Source: Lentisphaerae bacterium GWF2_49_21 (GTDB taxonomy: Bacteria > Verrucomicrobiota > Lentisphaeria > Victivallales > GWF2-50-93). Taken from it: DNA of 64,000 bases. The notes below the pieces were generated by a model that searched no databases, had not been told where the DNA came from, and saw only the letters and a list, made by a program, of their open reading frames with translations. Where the stretch lies: positions 1 through 64,000 of the forward strand of contig MHBH01000080.1 of assembly GCA_001804805.1 (NCBI GenBank), read 5' to 3'. This document shows, piece after piece, positions 18,680 to 29,000 of the stretch (its first letter is position 1; every line of letters starts with the position of its first letter). A program made the position numbers and the translations under genes.

Positions 18680-19792
18680 TCAAATCTTCCTCGCCACCGT
18701 CTTCCCTTCATTGAACCTGATATCCAGAAGCTTGGTACGGTTGCTCCCCTTTCCTTCGATAAGGTAATGGAGCAGCTTCCCCGCCTCGGAGGCAAGTTCA
18801 TAAATTGGACTGTATGCCATGGTGATCTGGATCCCGGCGGTCTGGTGGACCCATGGGAATCCATCATACATATATAAGGACATGCCCTCCGGAATCTTGA
18901 TTCCCTTCTCTTTCAGCACTTCTATTGCTGCAAAGGTGGAGACATCTCCCCAGGTGATGATCGCCGTGCAGTCGAGTCCGTCCAGGAATTCCCTTATCTC
19001 ATTTTTCAGTCGATCAACTTCAAAGTGCCCTGTCTGTCCAAGCAGGCGCGGGTCGGCGTAGAGGCCGGCATCGTTCATCCCCTGCATCCATCCGCGCCGC
19101 CTCTCCTGGAATGAGGCCACATGGTGGACATTGTCGAAAAACGCGATCCGTTCATGCCCGAGCCTGATGAGTTCCCTTGTGATCTGCAGTGCGCCCTTGA
19201 AGTGGTCGCATTCGACATAGGGCATGTCTTCCGGCAGGGGACGTCCGATTGAGACCGCCGGTATTCCTTCTTTTTTCAAAAACTCGACATCTTCCTGCGT
19301 CACCGAATATCCCGCAAAGACGATGCCCTGCCTCATGGACGGAGTAATCCCTTCCTCCCGGACATATTCGACAAATGTCATGTCTCCGCCGAAGGTGCGC
19401 AGGCAGGCGCCCAGCTCCAGATCGGAGAGTTCTGAAAGGACACCCCTCAGGACAAGGCCCATGAACGGATCGTCGTCCTTGAGTTTTCGCACGTCGCACG
19501 CGATCACGGTTATGATCCTGGAGGATTTCTCCGCCGCCCTGCGCTCTTTTACAAAAGTCCCCTTTCCCTGTATCCTTTCGATGTATCCCTCGCTGACCAG
19601 TGCGGAAAGCGCCTCTCGGACAGTATTCCGGCTCAGTCCCAGCAGTTCCGAGAACTCATTGTCCGAAGGAATGCATTTGCCCGGTGAGTAGCGCCGTGAC
19701 GTTATTTCCTTGAGGAGATAATTCTTCGCCTGGGCGCTTTTTGACAAAATGCAGTTTTTCATCTGATTCTTCTTTGACATTGTCCTGTTCAT
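18680..19792 (-). CDS. GntR-HTH / LacI-type sensor transcriptional regulator
   Basis: This 370-residue protein has an N-terminal GntR winged helix (about 18-83: YSPGKCIPSDNEFSELLGLSRNTVREALSALVSEGYIERIQGKGTFV). It is fused to a LacI/periplasmic-binding-type effector domain (about 93-370: IPAVSIGRPLPEDMPYVECDHFKGALQITRELIRLGHERIAFF, then DCTAIITWGDVSTFAAIEVLKEKGIKIPEGMSLYMYDG). This is the AraR-like architecture; such proteins sense a sugar and repress CAZyme genes. It lies between two glycan-degradation blocks. A second ATG at 19780 also has AGGA nearby, so the start may be 4 codons later. Whether it binds the TGCAACCGGTTGCA sites is open, because that palindrome is typical of LacI-type rather than GntR-type HTH domains. 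Confidence 0.85.
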   Translation of the reverse strand: MNRTMSKKNQMKNCILSKSAQAKNYLLKEITSRRYSPGKCIPSDNEFSELLGLSRNTVREALSALVSEGYIERIQGKGTFVKERRAAEKSSRIITVIACDVRKLKDDDPFMGLVLRGVLSELSDLELGACLRTFGGDMTFVEYVREEGITPSMRQGIVFAGYSVTQEDVEFLKKEGIPAVSIGRPLPEDMPYVECDHFKGALQITRELIRLGHERIAFFDNVHHVASFQERRRGWMQGMNDAGLYADPRLLGQTGHFEVDRLKNEIREFLDGLDCTAIITWGDVSTFAAIEVLKEKGIKIPEGMSLYMYDGFPWVHQTAGIQITMAYSPIYELASEAGKLLHYLIEGKGSNRTKLLDIRFNEGKTVARKI

Positions 19793-20167
19793 ATCCTATT
19801 GTATCTCAGTTGTTGGGTTATCCTACAAGTTAAGATAGCAAATAAATCGGCCGTATCAAGGGCAAATTATAAGAATATTCAGAATAATTTCAGGGAAAAG
19901 ATAAGATGCACGCTTCCGCCTTCGCTGAGAGGCTATGGCGGACACAGGAAGCTTGGACTTCAAAGTTGAAACATTTTCTTGTTGGAGTACAAACTTTAGT
20001 TTGTCTTGATCTTAGCTTGGATTGTTCACCACGAAGGGCACGAAGTTATCGAAGCTAATACAAGAGCGAGGATTGCATTGTTTTTTATAGTACAATTATT
20101 TCTTCGTGTTCTTCGTGCCCTTCGTGGTGAAAATGATTTCAAAATAAACCACTGAACGGAGGTGGGA
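19793..20167. repeat. Divergent intergenic region between regulator and prepilin
   Basis: A single inverted-repeat arm GTTGGAGTACAAACTTTAG lies at 19981-20003. Around 20029-20135 an inverted pair of CACCACGAAGGGCACGAAG-like sequences brackets the sequence. A CCTTCGCTGAGAGGCTATGGCGG palindromic element copy lies near 19917-19941. No TGCAACCGGTTGCA palindrome is present and I see no gene. Confidence 0.5.
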
Positions 20168-21088
20168 ATGAAAATCAGCAATCAAAAATTGAAAATCAAA
20201 AGTGTCTTCACCCTTATCGAGCTGCTCGTGCCCTGCCAGCCGACGTGTCCCTCGAAGCTCTCTTGGCGAAGTGGGAAGTTACCCGTAAGGGGACGTAGGC
20301 CAATTCAGTCAAAGTTCACTTTGATTGAATTGCTTGTGGTAATCGCGATCATCGCAATTCTTGCGGCAATGCTCCTGCCGGCGTTAAAGAACGCGAGGGA
20401 TGTGGCGAAATCATCTGTCTGCACCAACAATCTGAAGCAACTGGGTCTTACATTTGCATTTTATACCAGTGATTTTGAATATTACCCCAACTTCCGATGG
20501 CCAGAGGCGCTGAATATGTATCTCAACGGAATAGTACATGGAACTTCCGTGCTTCCGGATTCCGACGCCAATCTTGATAAAGTAAAACCTCTGGATCTTA
20601 TTCATTGCCCGATGGTCCCGACAAAAAACAATTCCGATAAACCTATAACTTTGACATACGGCATGAACGGAGTCTGTGTTGATGGAGAGTTCTGGAGGCG
20701 TCTCATCAGGCCCCAGACCAACAATGATGAAGTGTTGCCACGCGTAAAAACTTCCAGGGTTGTCAGACCCGAGGCATTCGGGATTTTGACAGAATTCTTC
20801 AGTGCAGACGATCCGCAGCAATCCGCATGGACCGCTACCTGGTGGCGCCTGCAGGTTGGAAACGAGCTTGCGTTCCTGCTGACACACGGTAAAAGCTCAA
20901 ACGTACTGCTGGCTGATGCACATGTGGGAACTGCCAAGGCAGACAAAGGAAAACCCACCGGATACTATGGGAACATCGGTCTTTTCTATGTCCGTGACAG
21001 TGATTCTGAAAATGATTCAATGAACAATTATGATTATGGTGCCTTCCGAAATGCAGGCGCGCTTAAACCCTCCAAATACCTCCAATGA
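20168..21088 (+). CDS. Prepilin-like protein with duplicated leader and cassette insert
   Basis: The ATG at 20168 follows GGAGGT; the protein has 306 residues. FTLIELLV occurs at 14-21 and again at 50-57, where it continues as [16 protein letters not shown]. The 28 residues between ([15 protein letters not shown]...PIQSK) are nearly the same as in the next gene. The body ends with [15 protein letters not shown], an H-X9-D-A variant of the H-X9-DG motif. The residue before F is Val in the first leader and Lys in the second. The pre-leader ([11 protein letters not shown]) comes from AT-rich repeat-like DNA. It is followed after 48 bp by another prepilin, probably in one operon. Confidence 0.85.
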   Translation: MKISNQKLKIKSVFTLIELLVPCQPTCPSKLSWRSGKLPVRGRRPIQSKFTLIELLVVIAIIAILAAMLLPALKNARDVAKSSVCTNNLKQLGLTFAFYTSDFEYYPNFRWPEALNMYLNGIVHGTSVLPDSDANLDKVKPLDLIHCPMVPTKNNSDKPITLTYGMNGVCVDGEFWRRLIRPQTNNDEVLPRVKTSRVVRPEAFGILTEFFSADDPQQSAWTATWWRLQVGNELAFLLTHGKSSNVLLADAHVGTAKADKGKPTGYYGNIGLFYVRDSDSENDSMNNYDYGAFRNAGALKPSKYLQ

Positions 21089-21136
21089 TTTCCAGGGGAA
21101 AAGGAGAGTGGAGTACAAATGAACGGAGATGAGGAT

Positions 21137-22066
<930 letters not shown>

Positions 22067-22579
22067 TGGGGTGACATGCAGAAAGTTCGAGAGTTCGGAA
22101 TTTCGTAAGTTCGGAAGTTTTCAGGCTTTGCTTCTTTACGCATGGAATGCGTTGAATAATATAGCCTATGGTTTCAACCATAGGTATCGTATCCAAAAAA
22201 TGGAATCGCCCTGAAGGGGCGGAGTATATTCCGTCCCTGCAGGACGCATCTTTTTCCCATATATTACTCCAAGTCCCGAACAATGTTTAAATTGCAAAAT
22301 TACTGGAAACTTGTTAGTAGTCAAGCTCGCAAGAGCTGTTCTTTAAAAGTAGGGACGGCATTTATGCTGTCCCATTCTGAATGTTAAGATGGTACATGCT
22401 AAAGCACGTACCTACTCCCAAGAACATGTCTTGCGACATTAACTACAAACGGATTCAATTCATGGAGTATGTTCGTAGCCTGTCGCGCCGTAGCATCTTT
22501 GCGAAGGCGGGTTAAGCTCGCAAGAGCTGTTCTTCTCGGGCAGTCATGCCCGAGTTACTCCCTCGCAAACGCCTTTCGA
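22067..22579. repeat. Intergenic repeat region with nested element
   Basis: The palindrome CCTATGGTTTCAACCATAGG lies near 22165-22184 and recurs near 36365, 37681 and 54691. A partial copy of the AAGAACATG repeat ends near 22344. A full copy (22420-22534) carries a 33-bp insert at 22479-22511. No gene is seen. Confidence 0.65.
22479..22511. mobile_element. 33-bp palindromic element inserted in another repeat
   Basis: The insert starts CCTGTCGCGCCGTAGC and ends GCGAAGGCGGG, and its ends can pair. Removing it restores an 82-bp repeat identical in length to 18478-18559, with GTTCGTAG joined directly to TTAAGCTC. No target-site duplication is visible. Other copies with the same boundaries lie at 30245-30278, 30352-30382, 42068-42100, 45597-45627 and 52937-52968. 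Reverse-oriented ones lie at 24231-24261 and 30737-30768. Confidence 0.75.
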
Positions 22580-22608
22580 TTGCAGTCTTTGCACCCACAA
22601 GTTATAAT
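22580..22608 (+). promoter_or_regulatory. Promoter of the SGNH hydrolase gene
   Basis: A -35 TTGCAG (22580-22585) and a perfect -10 TATAAT (22603-22608) are 17 bp apart, 39 bp before the start codon. No TGCAACCGGTTGCA operator is present here. Confidence 0.6.
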
Positions 22609-22647
22609 ATGAGCTTATTGCAAAAATATTTTCAGGAGAACTAAGGA

Positions 22648-23982
22648 ATGAAAATAACTTTTCTATTGGAAGGACTTGCCATCATGGGAATTATTTCTAG
22701 CGGCTTTGCCGATGATCAGGCCAGCAATGTCGAGCTCGCAGGCGACTGGAAAATCACCGTCAGCGTGCCCGGCAAAGGACTCAAGGCCGACTTCACGATT
22801 AATCCGACCGATCCCGTAAAGGTGCTCAACGAAAAATATCCAACTCTCCCGGACTTCAATCCGAAGGCCTGGGGCGGATGGCAGAAGGGAATCGCGCTGA
22901 AAGGCGTCAAGGCCCAGGAATGCACCGTGAAGAACGCCCTCGATCCGAAATCGCTCAAAATCACGCAGGGGGATTCAGGAGAATCATTTGCAAAGGGCAC
23001 GGACTTCGATGCCGATCTTGACTGGGGCGGCGTCGGACGGCTCACGGCAGGAAAGATCAAGGCGGGCGTACCCGTCCTCCTAACTTATGAATACACACCC
23101 CAGCGCATAGACTCCGTCGTCATGGACGCGGCAGGAAAATCCTTTTCGCTGAAGCCCGGGACGCCGCATGTATCTCTTCCAAAACCTCCGGAACTCGTCT
23201 CCGGTGAAACACGTATTGCCAACATTTATCTGCCCGCAGGAAAAACGGAGAAACTCACGACCGCTAACATATTCCCCGTCCTTGAACAGGAATTCCCCGC
23301 GGAACTTTCTGCGAAGTTCGCAGGTGCCGCCGAGAAACTCCTTCCGAAAACACTCAAGACCCTCAAGGCGGGAGGAAATCTGAAGATCCTCGCCTGGGGT
23401 GACAGCGTCACCGACGGCGGTTTCCTGCCTGACAAGGATAAGGACCGCTGGCAGTGCCAGTTCGTTTCTCGTTTGAAACAGAAATTCCCCAATGCAAAAA
23501 TAGAACTCGTCACCGAGGCGTGGGGCGGACACAACACCACGCAGTATCTTGCGGAACCGCCGGGATCAGTCCATAACTACAAGGAGAAAGTTCTGGCGGT
23601 AAAGCCGGATCTCGTGGTGATCGAGTTTGTCAATGACGCAGGATTGAAGACCGTCCAGGTGAACGAACGCTACTCTAAGCTGCTCGCGGATTTCAAGGAG
23701 CTCGGGACCGAAGTGATATTGCAGACTCCGCACTATGTCAGGCCCGACTGGATGGGACTGTCCAGCCAGCGCGACATTGACAACGATCCCCGCGAATATT
23801 CGAAGGCTCTGCGCGAATTCGCAGCGAAGAACAATGTTGCTCTCGCGGATGCTGCGGAGCGCTACGGCAGGCTCTGGCGCCAGGGGATTCCATATCTGAC
23901 GCTGATGTCGAACAACATCAACCACCCCTGCCCCGAAGGCATGAAGCTCTTCGCCGACAGCCTGATGTCGCTTTTCGAATAG
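22648..23982 (+). CDS. Secreted SGNH/GDSL-type hydrolase
   Basis: This 444-residue protein has a signal peptide (about 1-22), a beta-rich N-terminal region (to about 235) and a C-terminal SGNH hydrolase domain. Ser253 in WGDSVTDGG is the nucleophile. Block II Gly is in EAWGGHNTT and block III Asn in IEFVNDAG. The last block reads NNINHPCPEG: His426 is present but the usual Asp three residues earlier is Asn423. Such enzymes often remove acetyl or other acyl groups from plant polysaccharides. AGGAGA lies 8 bases before the ATG. The gene stands alone between repeat regions but fits the polysaccharide theme. Confidence 0.8.
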   Translation: MKITFLLEGLAIMGIISSGFADDQASNVELAGDWKITVSVPGKGLKADFTINPTDPVKVLNEKYPTLPDFNPKAWGGWQKGIALKGVKAQECTVKNALDPKSLKITQGDSGESFAKGTDFDADLDWGGVGRLTAGKIKAGVPVLLTYEYTPQRIDSVVMDAAGKSFSLKPGTPHVSLPKPPELVSGETRIANIYLPAGKTEKLTTANIFPVLEQEFPAELSAKFAGAAEKLLPKTLKTLKAGGNLKILAWGDSVTDGGFLPDKDKDRWQCQFVSRLKQKFPNAKIELVTEAWGGHNTTQYLAEPPGSVHNYKEKVLAVKPDLVVIEFVNDAGLKTVQVNERYSKLLADFKELGTEVILQTPHYVRPDWMGLSSQRDIDNDPREYSKALREFAAKNNVALADAAERYGRLWRQGIPYLTLMSNNINHPCPEGMKLFADSLMSLFE

Positions 23983-24582
23983 GGTTTTACACAGGAGCGC
24001 CGGCATCCTGCCGGCAAAAAGAATGTGGTACAGGCGTCTCGCCTGTAATCTCTTAACAATGTAGCACAGGCATCTTGCCTGTGTCTTATCTCTCTGGCTT
24101 TGCTGGTAGTTAACGCATTTTTGCGTGTTCTCGGATTGGAAAACTACAGCCAATAATGGCTTAACTACTAACGAAATTCCCTTGCAGATAAATGAATTCC
24201 GATGGAAGCGGGGGGAGATAATAACAGCTTCCGCCGTCGCCAAGAAGCTATGGCGGACAGGCCGCTGTAAAAACAAAGCGGTGAATAATCACCGCAGTCC
24301 AAAGTCAGGACGAAGCGCCTGACGTAAAGATGAAAAGACATAAGAATCGGAGAGCCGTCCCTACCTCGGGTAAAAAACGTAAACACTATTATGAACTCAT
24401 TAATAATCCGCCTCGGGCGGATTATTTTTGGGAAGGAAATGCCGGCCGAAGGAATATTCGGTCTTTTTGGGGAATGCTGTTTTGTTGCCGGATAATGCCT
24501 GGTGAAATGCCGGAAAATTGTTGTTCAAATCTTCCCTCACCTCAAAAGGTTCCCCCGGTCGGCAAAATCATATATCCTTGTT
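23983..24582. repeat. Repeat-rich intergenic region
   Basis: It holds GTACAGGCGTCTCGCCTGT-type repeats (24022-24085), the AGCCAATAATGGCT palindrome (24148-24161) and a reverse copy of the palindromic mobile element (24231-24261). An intrinsic-terminator-like hairpin follows at 24402-24430. No supported gene is present. Confidence 0.6.
24402..24430 (+). terminator. Rho-independent terminator, orphan
   Basis: AATAATCCGCC (24402-24412) pairs with GGCGGATTATT (24416-24426) and runs into a T-tract. It is about 420 bp after the SGNH gene and before the alcohol dehydrogenase promoter, so it would insulate the two. Confidence 0.65.
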
Positions 24583-24611
24583 TTGGCATATTATAATACA
24601 CGGAATAAAAT
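24583..24611 (+). promoter_or_regulatory. Predicted promoter of the alcohol dehydrogenase gene
   Basis: TTGGCA (24583-24588) and TAAAAT (24606-24611) are 17 bp apart, leaving a leader of about 95 bases. An overlapping TATAAT at 24592-24597 has no good -35. The prediction is from sequence only. Confidence 0.45.
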
Positions 24612-24713
24612 CTGCATATGGGGTATATCCCTACCATCATTTCGGCGGGTTGCATCTTTCATTCCATGCATTAAATTTAACTTCCGGGAAAAATCAAACA
24701 AAGGAGTACCCTC

Positions 24714-25880
24714 ATGCTCATCAAGGAACAGACCTACGGATTCTTCATCCCCTGCGTATCCCTCATGGGAATCGGATGCCACAAGGAACTCGGTGCAAGG
24801 ATCAAATCCCTGGGAGGCAAAAAGCCCCTGCTCGTCACGGATGACGGCATGACGAAGGCAGGAATGACTGCCCGGATCGCAGATCTCATCAAGAAGGACA
24901 CCGGCATCGCCGTGGTTGTCTTTGACAAGGCGGTTCCAAATCCTACCGACAAGAACGTCGAGGAAGGTCTTCAAGTTTTCAGGAAAAACGCCTGCGACAT
25001 GATCATCACCCTCGGCGGCGGAAGCGCACACGACTGCGGCAAGGGAATCGGAATCGTCGCCACGAACGGTGGCAGGATCCACGACTTCGAAGGCGTCGAC
25101 AAATCGACTAAGGCGATGCCTCCGTTCATAGCCGTGAACACCACGGCCGGCACCGCGAGCGAAATGACCCGCTTCTGCATCATCACCGACACCTCGCGCC
25201 ACGTCAAGATGGCGATCGTCGACTGGCGCACGACTCCTAACATCGCAATCAACGATCCCTTCCTGATGAGCGGTATGCCTCCGTTCCTGACAGCCTGCAC
25301 CGGCATGGACGCACTGACGCACGCCGTCGAAGCTTATGTTTCCACAATCGCGACACCTGTCACCGACGCATGCGCCCTCAAGGCGATAGACCTGGTCTCG
25401 AAATATCTCCGTCCTGCAGTTGCGAACGGATCCGACATGGAAGCGCGCGACCGTATGGCGTATGCGGAATTCCTTGCCGGAATGGCGTTCAACAACGCGA
25501 GCCTGGGCTATGTGCATGCAATGGCGCACCAGCTTGGCGGATTCTACAATCTTGCACACGGAATGTGCAACGCGATCCTCCTGCCTCACGTAAGCAGGTT
25601 CAACCTCGTGTCGAGCGTTGACAGGTTCGGCGACATCGCCGTCGCCCTCGGCGAGAACATCAGCGGCCTTTCCAAGAGGGCCGCCGCCGAAAAGGCCCTT
25701 GACGCGATCATGGTCCTTTCAAAGGACGTAGGAATCCCTTCCGGACTTGCCGTGCTTGAAGTCAAGGAACAGGATTTCGAGGTAATGGCGAACAATGCGA
25801 TGAAGGATGCATGCGGCTTCACAAATCCAAGGATCCCGAAGCTTGCCGATGTCATCGCCATGTACAAGTCGGCGATGTAA
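24714..25880 (+). CDS. Group III iron-containing alcohol dehydrogenase
   Basis: This 388-residue cytosolic enzyme has the NAD-binding LGGGSAHDCGKGIG motif (about 100-113). The four metal ligands of the family are present: Asp199 and His203 in GMDALTHAVEAY, His268 in GYVHAMAHQLGG and His282 in NLAHG. Length and motifs match the group of Bacillus methanol dehydrogenase, 1,3-propanediol dehydrogenase and ethanol dehydrogenase. It probably interconverts a primary alcohol and an aldehyde with NAD(H), useful for reoxidising NADH in sugar fermentation. AAAGGAG lies 8 bases before the ATG. It has its own promoter and a strong terminator. The substrate cannot be told from sequence. Confidence 0.9.
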   Translation: MLIKEQTYGFFIPCVSLMGIGCHKELGARIKSLGGKKPLLVTDDGMTKAGMTARIADLIKKDTGIAVVVFDKAVPNPTDKNVEEGLQVFRKNACDMIITLGGGSAHDCGKGIGIVATNGGRIHDFEGVDKSTKAMPPFIAVNTTAGTASEMTRFCIITDTSRHVKMAIVDWRTTPNIAINDPFLMSGMPPFLTACTGMDALTHAVEAYVSTIATPVTDACALKAIDLVSKYLRPAVANGSDMEARDRMAYAEFLAGMAFNNASLGYVHAMAHQLGGFYNLAHGMCNAILLPHVSRFNLVSSVDRFGDIAVALGENISGLSKRAAAEKALDAIMVLSKDVGIPSGLAVLEVKEQDFEVMANNAMKDACGFTNPRIPKLADVIAMYKSAM

Positions 25881-25955
25881 GGGTAAATTAGTTTCAAGTT
25901 TCAGGTCCAAGATTAAAACGATTCCGTATTTGTCAGGCGAGCCTGACTTTGGATT

Positions 25956-25984
25956 GCGGCACCCCTGTGCCGCTTTTCTTTTTT
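25956..25984 (+). terminator. Rho-independent terminator after alcohol dehydrogenase
   Basis: GCGGCAC (25956-25962) pairs with GTGCCGC (25967-25973) around CCCT and is followed by TTTTCTTTTTT. It ends the alcohol dehydrogenase transcript 75 bp after the stop. A near-identical hairpin in reverse occurs at about 37939-37967, so the terminator is also part of a dispersed repeat. Confidence 0.8.
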
Positions 25985-26014
25985 CCGCGGAAACTGATTG
26001 CACGACTTTTTAAC

Positions 26015-26028
26015 TGCAACCGGTTGCA
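26015..26028 (+). promoter_or_regulatory. TGCAACCGGTTGCA operator upstream of GH-A/CBM9 enzyme
   Basis: This is a perfect copy of the 14-bp palindrome 50 bp before the start codon. At the spacing of the other three sites the -10 would be TTATCC (26030-26035) and the -35 the weak TTTTTA (26007-26012). The promoter is thus less clear, and activation or a different start remains possible. Confidence 0.7.
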
Positions 26029-26078
26029 GTTATCCGGACAAGTTATATCTTACTGCATGGAAATCAACGGAGGAACCT

Positions 26079-29000
26079 ATGCATAAGAAAATTTCAATCC
26101 GCCTTTGCCGCCTTCAGGAGACTCTCCTTGCCATTCTTTTCTGCTGTATGGCTGCGGATCTCGCGGCGGCCGACGAGAATGTGATCTGCTCCCGCGAGCC
26201 GGTGGTGGTCGCCGGTGTCAAAGGACAGGCGCTCAACTTCGTCACCTCCGATCCCGGCATGTTCGACTGGAGCAGCAGATCCATGCTTCCAAATGCGCCG
26301 CGTCCATTCCTCTGCGGACAATCGGGGACGATCGCGCTCTGGTTCAAGGGCGAATATCTCTCGAAGGATCACAGCGTCCTCCTGGAACTCGGCACCCACA
26401 GGGACGGACTGTTCACCGACTGGGACGGCATCATGCCCGCAAAAGGCGACTGGCCCGGAGAAACATTGACGCTCGCGATCCAGCCGAAGAAGGCGCCAGG
26501 CGATGGACACGTCGCTTTCTGGGGCAGTGCAGGCGGCACGGATTTCGGTATCACGTCCTCAAATACCATGGATCTGAAGAGCTGGCATCATGCCGCAGTT
26601 GTCTGGCAGCCCGGAAACATTAAACTCTTTGTGGACGGCAAGCTGGCGGGGAGCGCTGCAGTGAAGTCAAACGACTTCGAACTTGCAAGCTACTTCCATC
26701 TGGCAGGCAGTCTGTGGGGAGGCAACGCATTCAACGGGGCACTCGACGAAATCATGATCTTATCCAGAAGCCTCACTCCGGAGGAGATCACCGCGCTGGC
26801 GCAGAAAAAGGATTTCACCGGCGATGCCGCGCTCAGCTTCTACATGCCGTGCGACGGCAGTGCCGTGGCAAAGGTTGAACGGCGCGATCTTGAAAGCGTC
26901 CTCGCCGGCAAGACCGTCTTCAGGGCCGCCCTGGGCAAGTTCCGTTTCTCCCCTGTCGGCGATCCGATCCGGATGAAGCTGAGCCTTCCGCAGGGACCGG
27001 CGGACGAGGAGCTCACCGCAGATCTGTCAATAAAATCGGAAGACGGCAGGACAGTTTTCCAGACCTCCGAACGTCTCCACCGCGATCCTTCCAAGACAGT
27101 GGAGAAGAATTTCAGCGCCACCGTGGAACGCTGCGGGATCTACTGGCTTTCATTCGCATTGAAGGGCGCCGACGGCAAAACGATCTTTGCGAGATCTGCA
27201 AAGTTCGGCGTCATCGCGAAACTTCCTCCCCTTTCTGAAATTCCCGACACCTCACCATGCGGATTCTGGCCCGACACCGCCCGCACCCAGCTCGGTACAA
27301 AATGGATCCGGCTCTGGGACGCAAGCGCATTCAGCTGGACCGCCTTCGAGCCGCAGAAAGGCCGTTTCCACTGGGACTACCTCAACGCTTTTCTGGAGGA
27401 CGTAAAGACCTGCGGCGCCAAACCCCTCCTCTGCATCACCGGCACACCTAGGTGGGCCTCTTCAATGTCGAAACAGGAACTCGATTCACTCAAGAAAACA
27501 AATGCCGAAGGCTACAGCGTGATCCCGGGCGCAGGCTGGGCCGGAACTGCGGCGTATCCTCCGTCAAAGATATCCGACTTCGAAAGTTTCCTCCGCGAGC
27601 TGTTCAAGCGCTACAAGGGCAAAATCACCGCCTATGAATGCTGGAATGAGCCTGACACCACCCATTTCAAAGGAAGCGCCGAACAGTATGTCGAAATGCT
27701 CAAGACGATGTACCGCGTGCTGAAGGAGGAGGATCCAGGCGCGATCCTCGTCGGAGGCGTCGGCTCTGGCTATCCACCATGGAACACGAAGATCTTCGGC
27801 ATGGGCGCAGGCTCATCCATGGACGCGCTCTCGATCCATCCCTACTGCATGTTCGATCCGATATTGGACTACCATAAAGGTTCGCTCGGTCAGTTCGCAT
27901 CCTTTATTAAAGAGAAGGAAAAGGAGCTGGGCCATCCGCTGCCGGTCTGGGCCGATGAACTTGGAATAGTCAATTCGCCGCTGGGAAAAGAGGAGTTCAT
28001 AAAGAAATATGGTGCTGAGACCACGCCCGCTGAAGGAGTCCTCGCCACCTACAAGGAACAGAGCATCCGCTGGGACATAACCATGCAGCTGGCGCTGCTT
28101 GCGATGGGCAATGACAATAAAGTCTTCCCCGGAGGCACGAACAACGCACGCTACGACGACAAAAGCCTGGCGTTCGCGGCGTTTGCGAAAGTCGCAAGCT
28201 TCAGGAAGACCGCCCGTTTCTTCACTGTGAACGACCAGTCGCTTGGGGTAATGCTCGAATGCGAAGGTCGCAAAGATGATCCGAAAAGGATCGCGGCCTT
28301 CTGCGGCGCAGGCTCCGTCGTGTTTCCTCTGGACGCCCCGCAGGTCAAGGGCATGGACATGTACGGCAATCCCGTCGAGTTCAAGACGGAGGACGGCCTG
28401 CTGAAGATGACACTCAGCGCCGACGTGACCTATCTTTTCGACGTCCCTGCGAACTTCGCAGGAATCCAGGTCGTCTCGATCAAGCTGCCAAAGGACTCGA
28501 AAGCCAGGCAGGCTGTCACCGGCGAACTTATAATATCCAATCCCTACAGGCATCAGGAGACTTTCCGGCTGGAGGCGAAATCTCCGGAAGGCTGGAAGAT
28601 CGAGATGGAGAAAGTGACGGCGACACTTGAACCGGGCGCAAAACTCATTGTCCCTATGACAATCCAGAGCGGTACTTCGACAGGCGACGTTGAGATGGGA
28701 TTCACGGCCACTGACACCAAGGGGAATGTCTTTGCAAGCAGGCACACCATGTTCAATCTCGCCATCGTTCCGATGGCAAAGCTTGCGGCGCCCATAGATC
28801 CGGGGAAGGAATCCTCCTGGAAAGATTTACCAGTGCTTGCGACAGTTGACAGCATCAGGAATGTAAACCTCGGTCAGCCGAAACCTGATTTCCCCGACAT
28901 GCCCCACTGGCTTGGACCAAAAGACCTTTCATACCAGATCCGCGGCGGCTGGCGCGAGGACGGAATCTACCTGTGGATCGATGTCACTGACGACAAGCTC

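Noticed and set aside
18680-19792. Assigning the GntR/LacI-type regulator as the binder of TGCAACCGGTTGCA
   Set aside because: The palindrome has the central CCGG typical of LacI-type HTH domains, while this protein has a GntR winged helix. Context alone is not enough to make the assignment.
24592-24597. TATAAT as the -10 for the alcohol dehydrogenase gene
   Set aside because: No acceptable -35 at 16-18 bp; the TTGGCA/TAAAAT pair is better spaced.
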